Position numbers and translations under genes: made by a program. From assembly GCA_934869045.1 (NCBI GenBank), contig CAKXAF010000165.1:912-6312 (forward strand): a stretch of 5,401 nt of DNA, read 5' to 3'. The notes under the pieces were generated by a model. It did no database searches and had not been told where the DNA came from. It saw nothing but the letters and a program-made list of their open reading frames with translations. Shown here in pieces: positions 1 to 5,401 of the stretch (positions are counted from its first letter, which is position 1; each line of letters opens with the position of its first letter). The stretch comes from an uncultured Nitrososphaerota archaeon (GTDB lineage: Bacteria; Bacillota; Clostridia; Oscillospirales; Ruminococcaceae).

Positions 1-2
1 CA

Positions 3-347
3 TTTTACCAGAAAGATTTTCCGGGAAAACCAGTTATTTTCACGTGCAGCTCCTGGCTTTTGTATCCGCCTCATGACGGGATGCTGCCAAAGAGCTCAAA
101 CGTCGTGTCTTTTCTGCACGATTTTGATCCCGTGTTCTCGGTTGAGACGGATACCTTTGATAATGCGTGGCGCATTTATGGGGCAGATGGCGGAAAACCA
201 TTGGATCAGCTGCCACAAAACACCTCTATGCAGCGGGCATATGCGAATTGGCTGCGGGGAGGCCATAAAGCCGGATGGGGGTATGGCATATTTATGTTTG
301 ACGGCCGGCAGTTTATCCGTATGCATGGCGTCAGCGAACATTTGTGA
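3..347 (+). CDS. Acyltransferase-like protein, GNAT-like C-terminal domain (5' end missing)
   Basis: The last 114 residues of a protein whose start lies left of the window; bases 1-2 are the end of an earlier codon. The frame is open from the edge to TGA at 345-347. The segment TCSSWLLYPPHDGMLP (visible residues 14-29), the following SSNVVSFLHDF, and LDQLPQNTSMQRAY (67-80) with a nearby GGHKAGWGYGIF match, from memory, the C-terminal domain of the acyltransferase-domain proteins that pair a small N-terminal domain with a GNAT-like C-terminal domain (Pfam NAT_N/GNAT_C type, usually near 300 residues). The substrate is unknown. A TTG at 60 could be taken as a start, but conserved sequence continues upstream of it, so this is a truncated gene and not a 95-residue protein. 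It lies 76 bases upstream of the cyclase gene on the same strand. Confidence 0.72.
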   Translation, partial: FYQKDFPGKPVIFTCSSWLLYPPHDGMLPKSSNVVSFLHDFDPVFSVETDTFDNAWRIYGADGGKPLDQLPQNTSMQRAYANWLRGGHKAGWGYGIFMFDGRQFIRMHGVSEHL

Positions 348-373
348 GCAATATCTGTGTGCAGGCATTGCTT
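346..373 (+). terminator. Weak hairpin at the end of the acyltransferase-like gene
   Basis: GAGCAAT (346-352) pairs with ATTGCTT (367-373), with one G-U pair. After a 2x2 internal loop, CTG (355-357) pairs with CAG (362-364) around a TGTG loop. The hairpin overlaps the stop codon and is followed by TCTCC, which is not a real U-tract. It may be a weak terminator or chance pairing. Confidence 0.25.
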
Positions 374-410
374 TCTCCATCATGGAAAAAGGCGAATGGA
401 ACATTGGCCA

Positions 411-417
411 AAAGAGG
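411..417 (+). promoter_or_regulatory. Ribosome binding site deciding the cyclase start
   Basis: AAAGAGG lies 6 bases before the ATG at 424. The upstream in-frame ATG at 382 has no purine-rich site before it. Starts further upstream would overlap the preceding gene. This fixes 424 as the likely start. Confidence 0.75.
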
Positions 418-423
418 TTCATT

Positions 424-1518
424 ATGCAGCTGTTCTATAGTTCGGTTTCGTGTATCGGAATCGTTGCGCTGTTGATACTGGAACATATCGCAAGAAAAAG
501 CGACACAATGGCTGTTGCGCACAAGCGTTTTTTCTGCCTTTCTATTTGGGTGACCATTATTGTAATGGTTTCCGAAATCGTTACAGTATTTTTGGAAGGT
601 GCTGCGGCGTCGTATCGTATACCGCATATTATGGGGAACGTACTCGGATTTGCTCTATCACCTTTGATTCCGCTGCTGATCGGATGTGCGATTGGGGAAT
701 TTCATAAGAATAGCTTGATTCTGTTTGGAATATTACCCACACTAAACTTGATCCTAACGGTACTATCTGCCCGTTTCCCAATCATTTTTTGGGTAGACGC
801 TAAAAATATGTATATGCGTGGCAATGCTTTTGGGGTATATGTCCTTGCGTATAGTGTCGCTTTCGTCTATCTATTGGCGCAAACCTTATTGCTGACAAAA
901 TGTTACCAGAATAGCAATCGTTCCATTCCTTTGGTGCTTTTCTTTTTTGTAGGCTTCTGCGCGACGGGCCAGGTTATCGTTCCATGGCTGCATATCTCAT
1001 GGTTATGTGTATCATTCGCGATTGCTCTGTACTATATGTATTACTGCGATTTGGCACACCAGATCGATGCGCTGACCGGCCTTCTCAACCGCCGTACCTA
1101 TGAATACAATCTGCATGAAATTAAGAGCAGCGATAAGGCCGCCATTATCCTTTTTGATGTGGATGATTTTAAAAATGCAAACGATATGTACGGACATCCT
1201 TTTGGTGATTACTGTCTTACGGCTGTTTCTTCCTGCATAAAAAAGGCCTTTTTTAAAATCGGGTTATGCTTTCGAATTGGCGGAGATGAATTTTGCGTTA
1301 TTGCGAAGAAGGCCAATAGGGCTGCCGTTGAACGAGCATATTCGAGATTTTTGCAGGAAATTGAGTTGATGCGGAAAGCAGAAGCACGGCTGCCCATGGT
1401 ATCGATCGGCTATTCTTTCACGGGTGATAAATCCGAAAGCATTATGGATGTCGTCTTTGAAGCGGATCAGAATATGTACCGGTTTAAACAGCAGCGAAAG
1501 AAGACTGTTAAGTTCTGA
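424..1518 (+). CDS. Membrane diguanylate cyclase (multi-TM sensor plus GGDEF domain)
   Basis: A 364-residue protein expected to make cyclic di-GMP from two GTP at the inner face of the membrane. About seven hydrophobic segments fill the N-terminal part (roughly residues 5-22, 37-57, 70-91, 97-115, 136-157, 168-182 and 189-208), with no separate sensory domain. The GGDEF domain then runs from DALTGLLNRR (215-224) to ADQNMYRFK (347-355). Metal- and substrate-binding features are present: D245 in FDVDDFK, N253, D262 and an exact GGDEF at 286-290. VSIGYS (326-331) fits the family, so the enzyme looks active. The inhibitory RxxD site before GGDEF is absent (F and G at those positions). The start at 424 is chosen for its ribosome binding site. 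Sampled base composition (about 43% GC) is lower than in the flanking genes (about 57%). The input signal is unknown. A strong terminator follows. Confidence 0.93.
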   Translation: MQLFYSSVSCIGIVALLILEHIARKSDTMAVAHKRFFCLSIWVTIIVMVSEIVTVFLEGAAASYRIPHIMGNVLGFALSPLIPLLIGCAIGEFHKNSLILFGILPTLNLILTVLSARFPIIFWVDAKNMYMRGNAFGVYVLAYSVAFVYLLAQTLLLTKCYQNSNRSIPLVLFFFVGFCATGQVIVPWLHISWLCVSFAIALYYMYYCDLAHQIDALTGLLNRRTYEYNLHEIKSSDKAAIILFDVDDFKNANDMYGHPFGDYCLTAVSSCIKKAFFKIGLCFRIGGDEFCVIAKKANRAAVERAYSRFLQEIELMRKAEARLPMVSIGYSFTGDKSESIMDVVFEADQNMYRFKQQRKKTVKF

Positions 1519-1553
1519 TGGATATTCCGATAGCTGGCTTGCTGAATTGTAAA

Positions 1554-1614
1554 GCAGGTACAGAGAAGTGCTGGATGCCCAAAGCGTCAGCATTTCTTTG
1601 TATCTGTCTTTTTT
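1554..1614 (+). terminator. Strong Rho-independent terminator after the cyclase gene
   Basis: Bases 1554-1574 pair without interruption with 1587-1607, a 21-bp stem. Five pairs are G-U when read as plus-strand RNA and would be A-C mismatches on the other strand, so the structure belongs to the rightward transcript. The 12-base loop can close further (GC with GC around CCAAA). A run of six T follows at 1609-1614. It lies 36 bases past the cyclase stop codon. Confidence 0.88.
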
Positions 1615-1921
1615 ATAATAAATCAGTCGGTCTGTGGTATTGTAACCACAAGGCGTTTTCCTGCAAAAAAGCAAAGGTCGCCTGCGCAGCCTTCATGAAG
1701 AGTATTGTGTACAGCGAGCGCTGAATTGGACAGGAAAGCTTGCACCAATATCTGGACGGTGCAAAGGCAAAACGGATTTTGATTATTCACCAACCAATTC
1801 CAGCGATCCATCCGATCCTGAAGAGTCTTTGACCCCACAGGATCTTTTGAACAGACAAAGCCAGCCGGTCCTTCTAATCCCGCTGAAACATCAACCCCTG
1901 TATTGTCGTCAGTGAAATGGC
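1615..1921. other. Convergent intergenic stretch without a convincing gene
   Basis: This stretch lies between the cyclase terminator and the hairpin that ends the leftward operon. I see no recognisable gene. Two overlapping frames stay open: minus strand from 1958 to 1623 (111 codons) and plus strand from 1646 to the stop at 1913-1915. Neither protein resembles a family I know. Several inverted repeats occur: TGTGGT/ACCACA (1633-1650), CTGCGCAG (1682-1689), CTTCATGAAG (1691-1700), CAGCG/CGCTG (1712-1723), TTGCACC/GGTGCAA (1740-1764) and GATCCTG/CAGGATC (1814-1844). The stretch could be gene remains, a dispersed repeat, or an untranslated structured region. The sequence does not decide between these. 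Confidence 0.5.
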
Positions 1922-1955
1922 AGAAGGCCAGGAACCTTCGGGCTCCCGGCCTTCC
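1922..1955 (-). terminator. 15-bp hairpin just after the glycosidase stop codon
   Basis: On minus-strand RNA, 1955-1941 pairs with 1936-1922 over 15 bp around a CGAA loop. Three pairs are G-U on this strand and would be A-C mismatches on the other, so it belongs to the leftward transcript. It begins two bases past the TGA at 1960-1958. The tail (GCCATTTC) is a poor U-tract, so it may act as a weak terminator or as a 3' end protecting the mRNA. Confidence 0.6.
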
Positions 1956-1957
1956 CA

Positions 1958-4282
1958 TCAGATTCCCTCTGCCGGCATTTGATCGGAAATGCAGAACATC
2001 CGCGTTTCTCCCAGGCGCATCTCAATCTCAATTTGGGTGACATTATGCCCGTAGAACCGCTTTTCATAAACCTCAAAGGGGCTGCATGGTTTTTTAAAAT
2101 AAATCGTACGCCTGCCGCTATCCTTGGCGTGAACGGTAACGAAATTTTCATTGGCATAAAGACAATCGTCCTGATGGAGGAAGAGGTGGCAGCCGCTGTA
2201 CTCCGCGAGGGAGGCGATCAGCTCCGCGCGGAGGATCTGCGGTGCGCAGTAAACGCTGGTGAAGCCGCGGTAGGGCTTCATAGCCAGAGCCGTTTTTCCG
2301 TTGATGAGATATTGCCCCAGAATTTCCGCGTCCGGATCGTCAATATAGAAGCAGGGATTTGCAAAAGGCGGAGCGATTGCCGATCCAAGCCAGACGTTGG
2401 AGTGCACATCCCGATCAATGTAGCCGTAACGCCGGAAAGGATCTCCGTATTTCAGAGCGGGGTGGCCGTCGCGAATCCGGAAACGCGGGGAACAGGTTTC
2501 GTCCAGACGTCCGACACGGAAGCCAGTGAGTTCAGTAATATAGGTATTGTCCATCTTGATTGGACGTTCCGGATTGATAAATCCGGGCGCGTATAGCCAG
2601 ATTACTGTCGCGCCATTCCGTGCGGCCTTCCGATGAATCGCCTCCCGTTCAGCATCGGTCAGGCAGAATACATTGATCATCAGATACACCTTGTAATCAG
2701 GCATATCAGGGCGCTGCATATCATCGTGGAAGTAATAATCCACTGGCGCGCCGATCCGGGCCAGGTCGGAGGTCCTGTAATAATCCAACATCAGGCAGTC
2801 GGTTGCCGAGGAGACATAGTGAACGCTCTCCTGGTCGTAAATCAGGGCTATTTCGTTTTTCTTTTCCCGTGAAAAATGAAGCGCCGCTTCGGCAACCTGC
2901 TGCTGGCGTGCAAAAAGGCGGTAAATCTCCGGGTGCTGGTATCGTCCGCTCTCCTGATGCTGGTCAAACCACCAGGCGAAAATTTCCTCGCAGAGATTAC
3001 GGGCGAAATCACGCTTCAAGGTGTCGATGCTGTCGCGAATGTCGTAAAGCCCCATCGCGTCCCGGTAAAAGTCATTCTCCAGGTGGGTGCGGCTGTCCTC
3101 CTCGACAACGTAAATTTGGTTGCGCAGGCGGAAGGAATCCTGCATTTCCCGCTGCGCGACGTATCCGCCCGGTTCGCGGTTGTTGTAGACACCGGGGGCA
3201 GCCAGAAAGTCGAGATAACCGGAATTAAGGAGCGGCAGCGTCGCTTCGGCAGTGGAGGAATTGTAAAAATCCGTGCAGCCGTAGGAGCCGTAGAACGCCC
3301 CAACCAGTTTCCCCTGGTACCGTTCCTTGATCACCTTGGCAAAATGGATGATGGTGTTGGCGGTCCCGCGGTGCCAGGCGTGGTAGAAATCGGCAACAGC
3401 CGGGTTTTGATTGGCGTTTAAAAAAACGCCGAGATTTCCGCTGCTTGAGGGATTCATTTCGATCTCTTTCCCGATTTCCCGATCAGCATTCTCATAGTTG
3501 AGCATGGCATCAAGAATTTTGTTGTCAATACGCAGATACTGCCGCTGTTCAAGGGGCGGGATAGGAGGCTCCTCAAAGTTTGCATGCGGGTCGTTCCAAG
3601 CGCGGCGAAGCGCCTCCTCAGTCTGATATTTTTCCCGCAGGATCCGGCTGTACTCCCTCCGAAAGGCTGGACTGAAGTCCGCATATAAGCCGTTTTTCCA
3701 ATCCTCCAGCGGATTGATGGGATACCACTCCGAGGTTCCTCCTGCCGCCAGAAAATAGCCGATGACCCGGTCGGCAAAGGGCAGGGTATCCACCTCGTCA
3801 CAGAATTCCTCCAGCGCCTTTTTCCCGTCCTCACGCCAGGCGTCCGAGCAGAGGGAGTACATTCCCGGCAGGACGTCGCGGTGAACCTCCGAGGCCAGAA
3901 TCGCCCGCTTATGAGACCCGTCCTGATATTGCATGACGTCATCCAGGTGGGCCTCCACCCAGTCCACTGGCGGATGCATGCCGATCCGGACGATTATGTA
4001 CGCATCCGGGACATTTTGCAGCAGCATCTCCGCATCCGCGCAGAATTTTTCGATTCCAGACGGATCGTGCTGCCACGTCCCGTTTTCGTCCTGCCAGTCC
4101 CGGCCGGGCCGCAGCCAGCGCGTATTGGTCATCAGAAAATAAATCTTGATGCCGGATTTTCCCAAGGCCTCCAGATACTCGGGCTTGCTGATGCGGGTGG
4201 TCATTGCCATGGGCGGGTAAGCTTTTCCGTCGATTACAATGGTCGGCTGTCCATTTACACGTTTGATTTCTGCATAGCTCAT
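1958..4282 (-). CDS. Glycoside hydrolase-like protein, GH42/clan GH-A-like architecture
   Basis: A 774-residue protein, probably a cytosolic glycosidase acting on a sugar brought in by the adjacent transporter. There is no signal peptide or membrane segment. Residues about 10-445 look like a (beta/alpha)8 barrel. Candidate acid/base is E185 in GGTSEW, and candidate nucleophile is E394 or E395 in YVVEEDSRTH (391-400). The FAWWFDQH motif (435-442) fits the end of the barrel. Residues about 475-600 look like the Rossmann-like trimerisation domain of GH42 beta-galactosidases (KVYLMINVF, then TDAEREAIHRKAARNGATVIW). The C-terminal part (about 640-774) has SVYCAP, then SLAEYSGCHLFLHQDDCLYAN and a beta-rich end. 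The length fits GH42-like enzymes. The exact family and substrate cannot be named from sequence alone. The start is the ATG at 4282 because GAGG lies 8 bases upstream; a GTG at 4291 overlaps that site. Confidence 0.82.
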   Translation of the reverse strand: MSYAEIKRVNGQPTIVIDGKAYPPMAMTTRISKPEYLEALGKSGIKIYFLMTNTRWLRPGRDWQDENGTWQHDPSGIEKFCADAEMLLQNVPDAYIIVRIGMHPPVDWVEAHLDDVMQYQDGSHKRAILASEVHRDVLPGMYSLCSDAWREDGKKALEEFCDEVDTLPFADRVIGYFLAAGGTSEWYPINPLEDWKNGLYADFSPAFRREYSRILREKYQTEEALRRAWNDPHANFEEPPIPPLEQRQYLRIDNKILDAMLNYENADREIGKEIEMNPSSSGNLGVFLNANQNPAVADFYHAWHRGTANTIIHFAKVIKERYQGKLVGAFYGSYGCTDFYNSSTAEATLPLLNSGYLDFLAAPGVYNNREPGGYVAQREMQDSFRLRNQIYVVEEDSRTHLENDFYRDAMGLYDIRDSIDTLKRDFARNLCEEIFAWWFDQHQESGRYQHPEIYRLFARQQQVAEAALHFSREKKNEIALIYDQESVHYVSSATDCLMLDYYRTSDLARIGAPVDYYFHDDMQRPDMPDYKVYLMINVFCLTDAEREAIHRKAARNGATVIWLYAPGFINPERPIKMDNTYITELTGFRVGRLDETCSPRFRIRDGHPALKYGDPFRRYGYIDRDVHSNVWLGSAIAPPFANPCFYIDDPDAEILGQYLINGKTALAMKPYRGFTSVYCAPQILRAELIASLAEYSGCHLFLHQDDCLYANENFVTVHAKDSGRRTIYFKKPCSPFEVYEKRFYGHNVTQIEIEMRLGETRMFCISDQMPAEGI

Positions 4283-4288
4283 GCGTAA

Positions 4289-4294
4289 CACCTC
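4289..4294 (-). promoter_or_regulatory. Ribosome binding site deciding the glycosidase start
   Basis: GAGGTG reads leftward from 4294 to 4289. From the last G of GAGG there are 8 bases to the ATG at 4282-4280. The in-frame GTG at 4291-4289 is part of this site and so is unlikely to be the start. Confidence 0.75.
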
Positions 4295-4301
4295 GTTTTA
4301 T

Positions 4302-4337
4302 AAAAATAGTCCGGCCCCGGGAAAAACGGGACCGGAC
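4302..4337 (-). terminator. Terminator-like hairpin between permease and glycosidase genes
   Basis: On the minus strand, 4337-4327 pairs with 4319-4309 over 11 bp, very GC-rich, with one G-U pair that would be a mismatch on the other strand. The 7-base loop is TTTTTCC. After two bases (TA) comes a run of five T (4306-4302). It starts 13 bases after the permease stop codon and ends 19 bases before the glycosidase start. No room remains for a separate promoter between hairpin and gene, so the glycosidase is probably made from read-through transcripts. Confidence 0.78.
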
Positions 4338-4349
4338 CGCTTCCCACAC

Positions 4350-5240
4350 CTATTCTTTTACCGAACCGATCACGATTCCTTTAATAAAGAATCGCTGGAG
4401 GAAAGGATAAACAATCAGGATGGGGACGATGGACAGGAAGAGCTGCGCGGAGCGCATAGTCTTTTCATTAAGGGAGACCAGCGCGGCAAGCTGCTCCGGC
4501 GTCATATTGGTCAGGTTTTTGTTGCTGTTCAAAATCTGAGTCGCCAGATAGGTCGCCATGGGGTAGTTGCTGGGGCTGTTCATGTAAAACATTCCGTCAA
4601 ACCAGGAATTCCAGTGGCCGATCATTGAGAAAAGCAGCAGTGAAGCCAGACTGGGCAGCGACATAGGAAGAAAGATCTGAAACAGGATCCGCCAGTGGGA
4701 AGCCCCGTCGATGGCAGCCGCCTCCTCAATGGCGTGGGGAAGGCCGCGGAAGAAATTCATCATGATGATGACGTTCCAGATGTTGACGGCACAGGGAAGA
4801 ATCAGCACCCAGAAGCTGTCCAGCAGGCCTAGCTGCTTGATGACCATGTAGGTGGGAATCAGGCCGCCGCCGATAAACATCGTGATGGCGAAATATACCA
4901 TATAAACGTTACGCTTGCTGAAATTTATAGAGGATTTGGAGAGCGGATAAGCCGTCAGCACGATGAGAATCATGTTAATCGCTGTACCGACCACCACCCG
5001 CAGAACTGAGATCCAAACGGAGTGGAAAAAGTCCGGCTTCCGCATCAGGTAGGCATAGGCTTCTAATGAAAAATCCACCGGAAAAAAACTGACCTTACCG
5101 GCTGCTGCCGCCGCCGAGCTGGATAGCGACATGGCCAGGATGTGCAGAATCGGAAAAACGCAGGTCAAGGTGATCAGCGTTAAAATCACATAGTTTACAA
5201 TATTAAACGCCGTACGGGATTTAGACTCTTTGATTTTCAT
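4350..5240 (-). CDS. Carbohydrate ABC transporter permease, LplC/YtcP (MalG-like) type
   Basis: A complete 296-residue inner-membrane permease, one half of the channel of a sugar importer. Six membrane segments are visible, near residues 13-36, 73-98, 112-130, 140-163, 188-210 and 264-284. The cytoplasmic EAA loop that docks the ATPase is clear: EEAAAIDGASHWRILFQIF begins at 172, followed by LP. The C-terminus, FLQRFFIKGIVIGSVKE, is typical of the LplC/YtcP group, as is the total length. Many transporters of this group carry oligosaccharides or plant and host glycan fragments; the actual substrate is unknown. A run of five alanines (43-47, SSSAAAAAGK) sits in the first extracytoplasmic loop. 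GGGAGGG lies 7 bases before the ATG. The gene starts 15 bases after its partner permease and is followed by a terminator-like hairpin. Confidence 0.94.
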   Translation of the reverse strand: MKIKESKSRTAFNIVNYVILTLITLTCVFPILHILAMSLSSSAAAAAGKVSFFPVDFSLEAYAYLMRKPDFFHSVWISVLRVVVGTAINMILIVLTAYPLSKSSINFSKRNVYMVYFAITMFIGGGLIPTYMVIKQLGLLDSFWVLILPCAVNIWNVIIMMNFFRGLPHAIEEAAAIDGASHWRILFQIFLPMSLPSLASLLLFSMIGHWNSWFDGMFYMNSPSNYPMATYLATQILNSNKNLTNMTPEQLAALVSLNEKTMRSAQLFLSIVPILIVYPFLQRFFIKGIVIGSVKE

Positions 5241-5247
5241 AAAGCCG

Positions 5248-5254
5248 CCCTCCC
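5248..5254 (-). promoter_or_regulatory. Ribosome binding site of the LplC-like permease
   Basis: GGGAGGG (5254-5248 on the minus strand) lies 7 bases before the ATG at 5240. It begins one base after the stop codon of the upstream permease, which suits linked translation of two proteins needed in equal amounts. Confidence 0.75.
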
Positions 5255-5255
5255 A

Positions 5256-5401
5256 TCAAAATACGCGGTAATCGGTGACTTTGTAGGCAATCAAGTAGGA
5301 GGCGCCTACAAATACCATTGACACCACCGATTTGAACAGCCCGGCCGCCGCCGCCGCCGAATACTGGGTAGAAACAATGCCCAGACGGTAGACGAAGGTA
5401 T
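5256..5401 (-). CDS. Sugar ABC transporter permease, LplB type (C-terminal end only)
   Basis: The last 47 residues of a permease whose beginning lies right of the window. The first whole codon is at 5399-5397 and TGA is at 5258-5256. The visible sequence, TFVYRLGIVSTQYS then GLFKSVV and a final hydrophobic segment ending YKVTDYRVF, matches the end of LplB-type permeases, where a Y.YR.G....QYS pattern and GLF.S precede the last membrane span. Order (LplB then LplC) and the 15-base spacing are those of the usual transporter operon. An alanine run AAAAAG, coded by a (GCC)5 tract on the plus strand, replaces the more varied residues I expect there. Assignment rests on a short stretch plus context. 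Confidence 0.85.
   Translation of the reverse strand, partial: TFVYRLGIVSTQYSAAAAAGLFKSVVSMVFVGASYLIAYKVTDYRVF

Noticed and set aside
60..347. A complete 95-residue protein starting at TTG 60
   Set aside because: The same frame is open to the left edge and carries family-like sequence (FYQKDFPGKPVIFTCSSW) before the TTG.
73..423. Upstream extension of the cyclase frame to an ATG at 73 (481 residues)
   Set aside because: It overlaps the acyltransferase-like gene over almost all its length, its added residues look random, and a good ribosome binding site precedes the ATG at 424.
1633..1650. TGTGGT-6-ACCACA as a repressor operator
   Set aside because: It is a perfect 6-bp inverted repeat, but it is not placed before any gene and does not match an operator consensus I know.
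1264..1674. A 136-codon minus-strand frame
   Set aside because: More than half lies antisense to the conserved GGDEF domain, and the rest crosses the plus-strand terminator.
1518..1724. A 68-codon plus-strand frame overlapping the cyclase stop (TGATG)
   Set aside because: There is no ribosome binding site, the frame runs straight through the strong terminator, and the protein resembles nothing known.
1979..4288. Several plus-strand open frames of 69 to 205 codons
   Set aside because: All are antisense to the glycosidase, whose frame is continuous and family-like. They reflect GC-rich antisense reading.
4283..4291. GTG at 4291 as the glycosidase start
   Set aside because: The GTG lies inside the ribosome binding site that serves the ATG at 4282.
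4281..4628. A 115-codon plus-strand frame
   Set aside because: It is antisense to the terminator hairpin and the permease C-terminus, with no family resemblance.
1..5401. CRISPR array, tRNA, rRNA, insertion sequence or phage attachment site
   Set aside because: No regularly spaced direct repeats, cloverleaf, rRNA segments, transposase or integrase sequence were seen.

Overview
The window looks like the chromosome of a gut-type Firmicute, probably a clostridial (Oscillospiraceae or Lachnospiraceae-like) bacterium. The reasons are strong GAGG-type ribosome binding sites, Rho-independent terminators, an LplB/LplC-type sugar ABC transporter joined to a cytosolic glycosidase gene, and a multi-membrane-span GGDEF protein. 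The assignment is an inference from style; no rRNA or other marker gene is present.

Layout. Two genes read rightward on the left: the 3' end of an acyltransferase-like gene (3-347, cut by the window edge) and a complete membrane diguanylate cyclase (424-1518). The cyclase gene is followed by a strong Rho-independent terminator (1554-1614). A stretch of about 440 bases without a convincing gene (1519-1957) separates this from a leftward operon. Read on the minus strand from the right edge, the operon holds the C-terminus of an LplB-like permease (5401-5256, cut), a complete LplC/YtcP-like permease (5240-4350), a terminator-like hairpin, and a 774-residue glycoside-hydrolase-like protein (4282-1958). 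A further 15-bp hairpin directly follows its stop codon.

How the genes work together. The two permeases would form the membrane channel of an importer for an oligosaccharide or glycoside. The solute-binding protein probably lies beyond the right edge, and the ATPase is probably encoded elsewhere. The glycosidase has no signal peptide, so it would hydrolyse the imported sugar in the cytoplasm. The hairpin between transporter and enzyme genes suggests that only part of the transcription reaches the enzyme gene. The diguanylate cyclase is a separate, convergent unit; no functional link to the sugar operon can be shown.

The most useful second-look points are the glycosidase, whose family I cannot name exactly, the terminator inside the operon, the missing inhibitory site in the cyclase, alanine tracts in both permeases, and the unexplained palindrome-bearing convergent intergenic region. 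I found no mobile element, CRISPR array, tRNA or rRNA, and nothing that clearly amounts to a new system.
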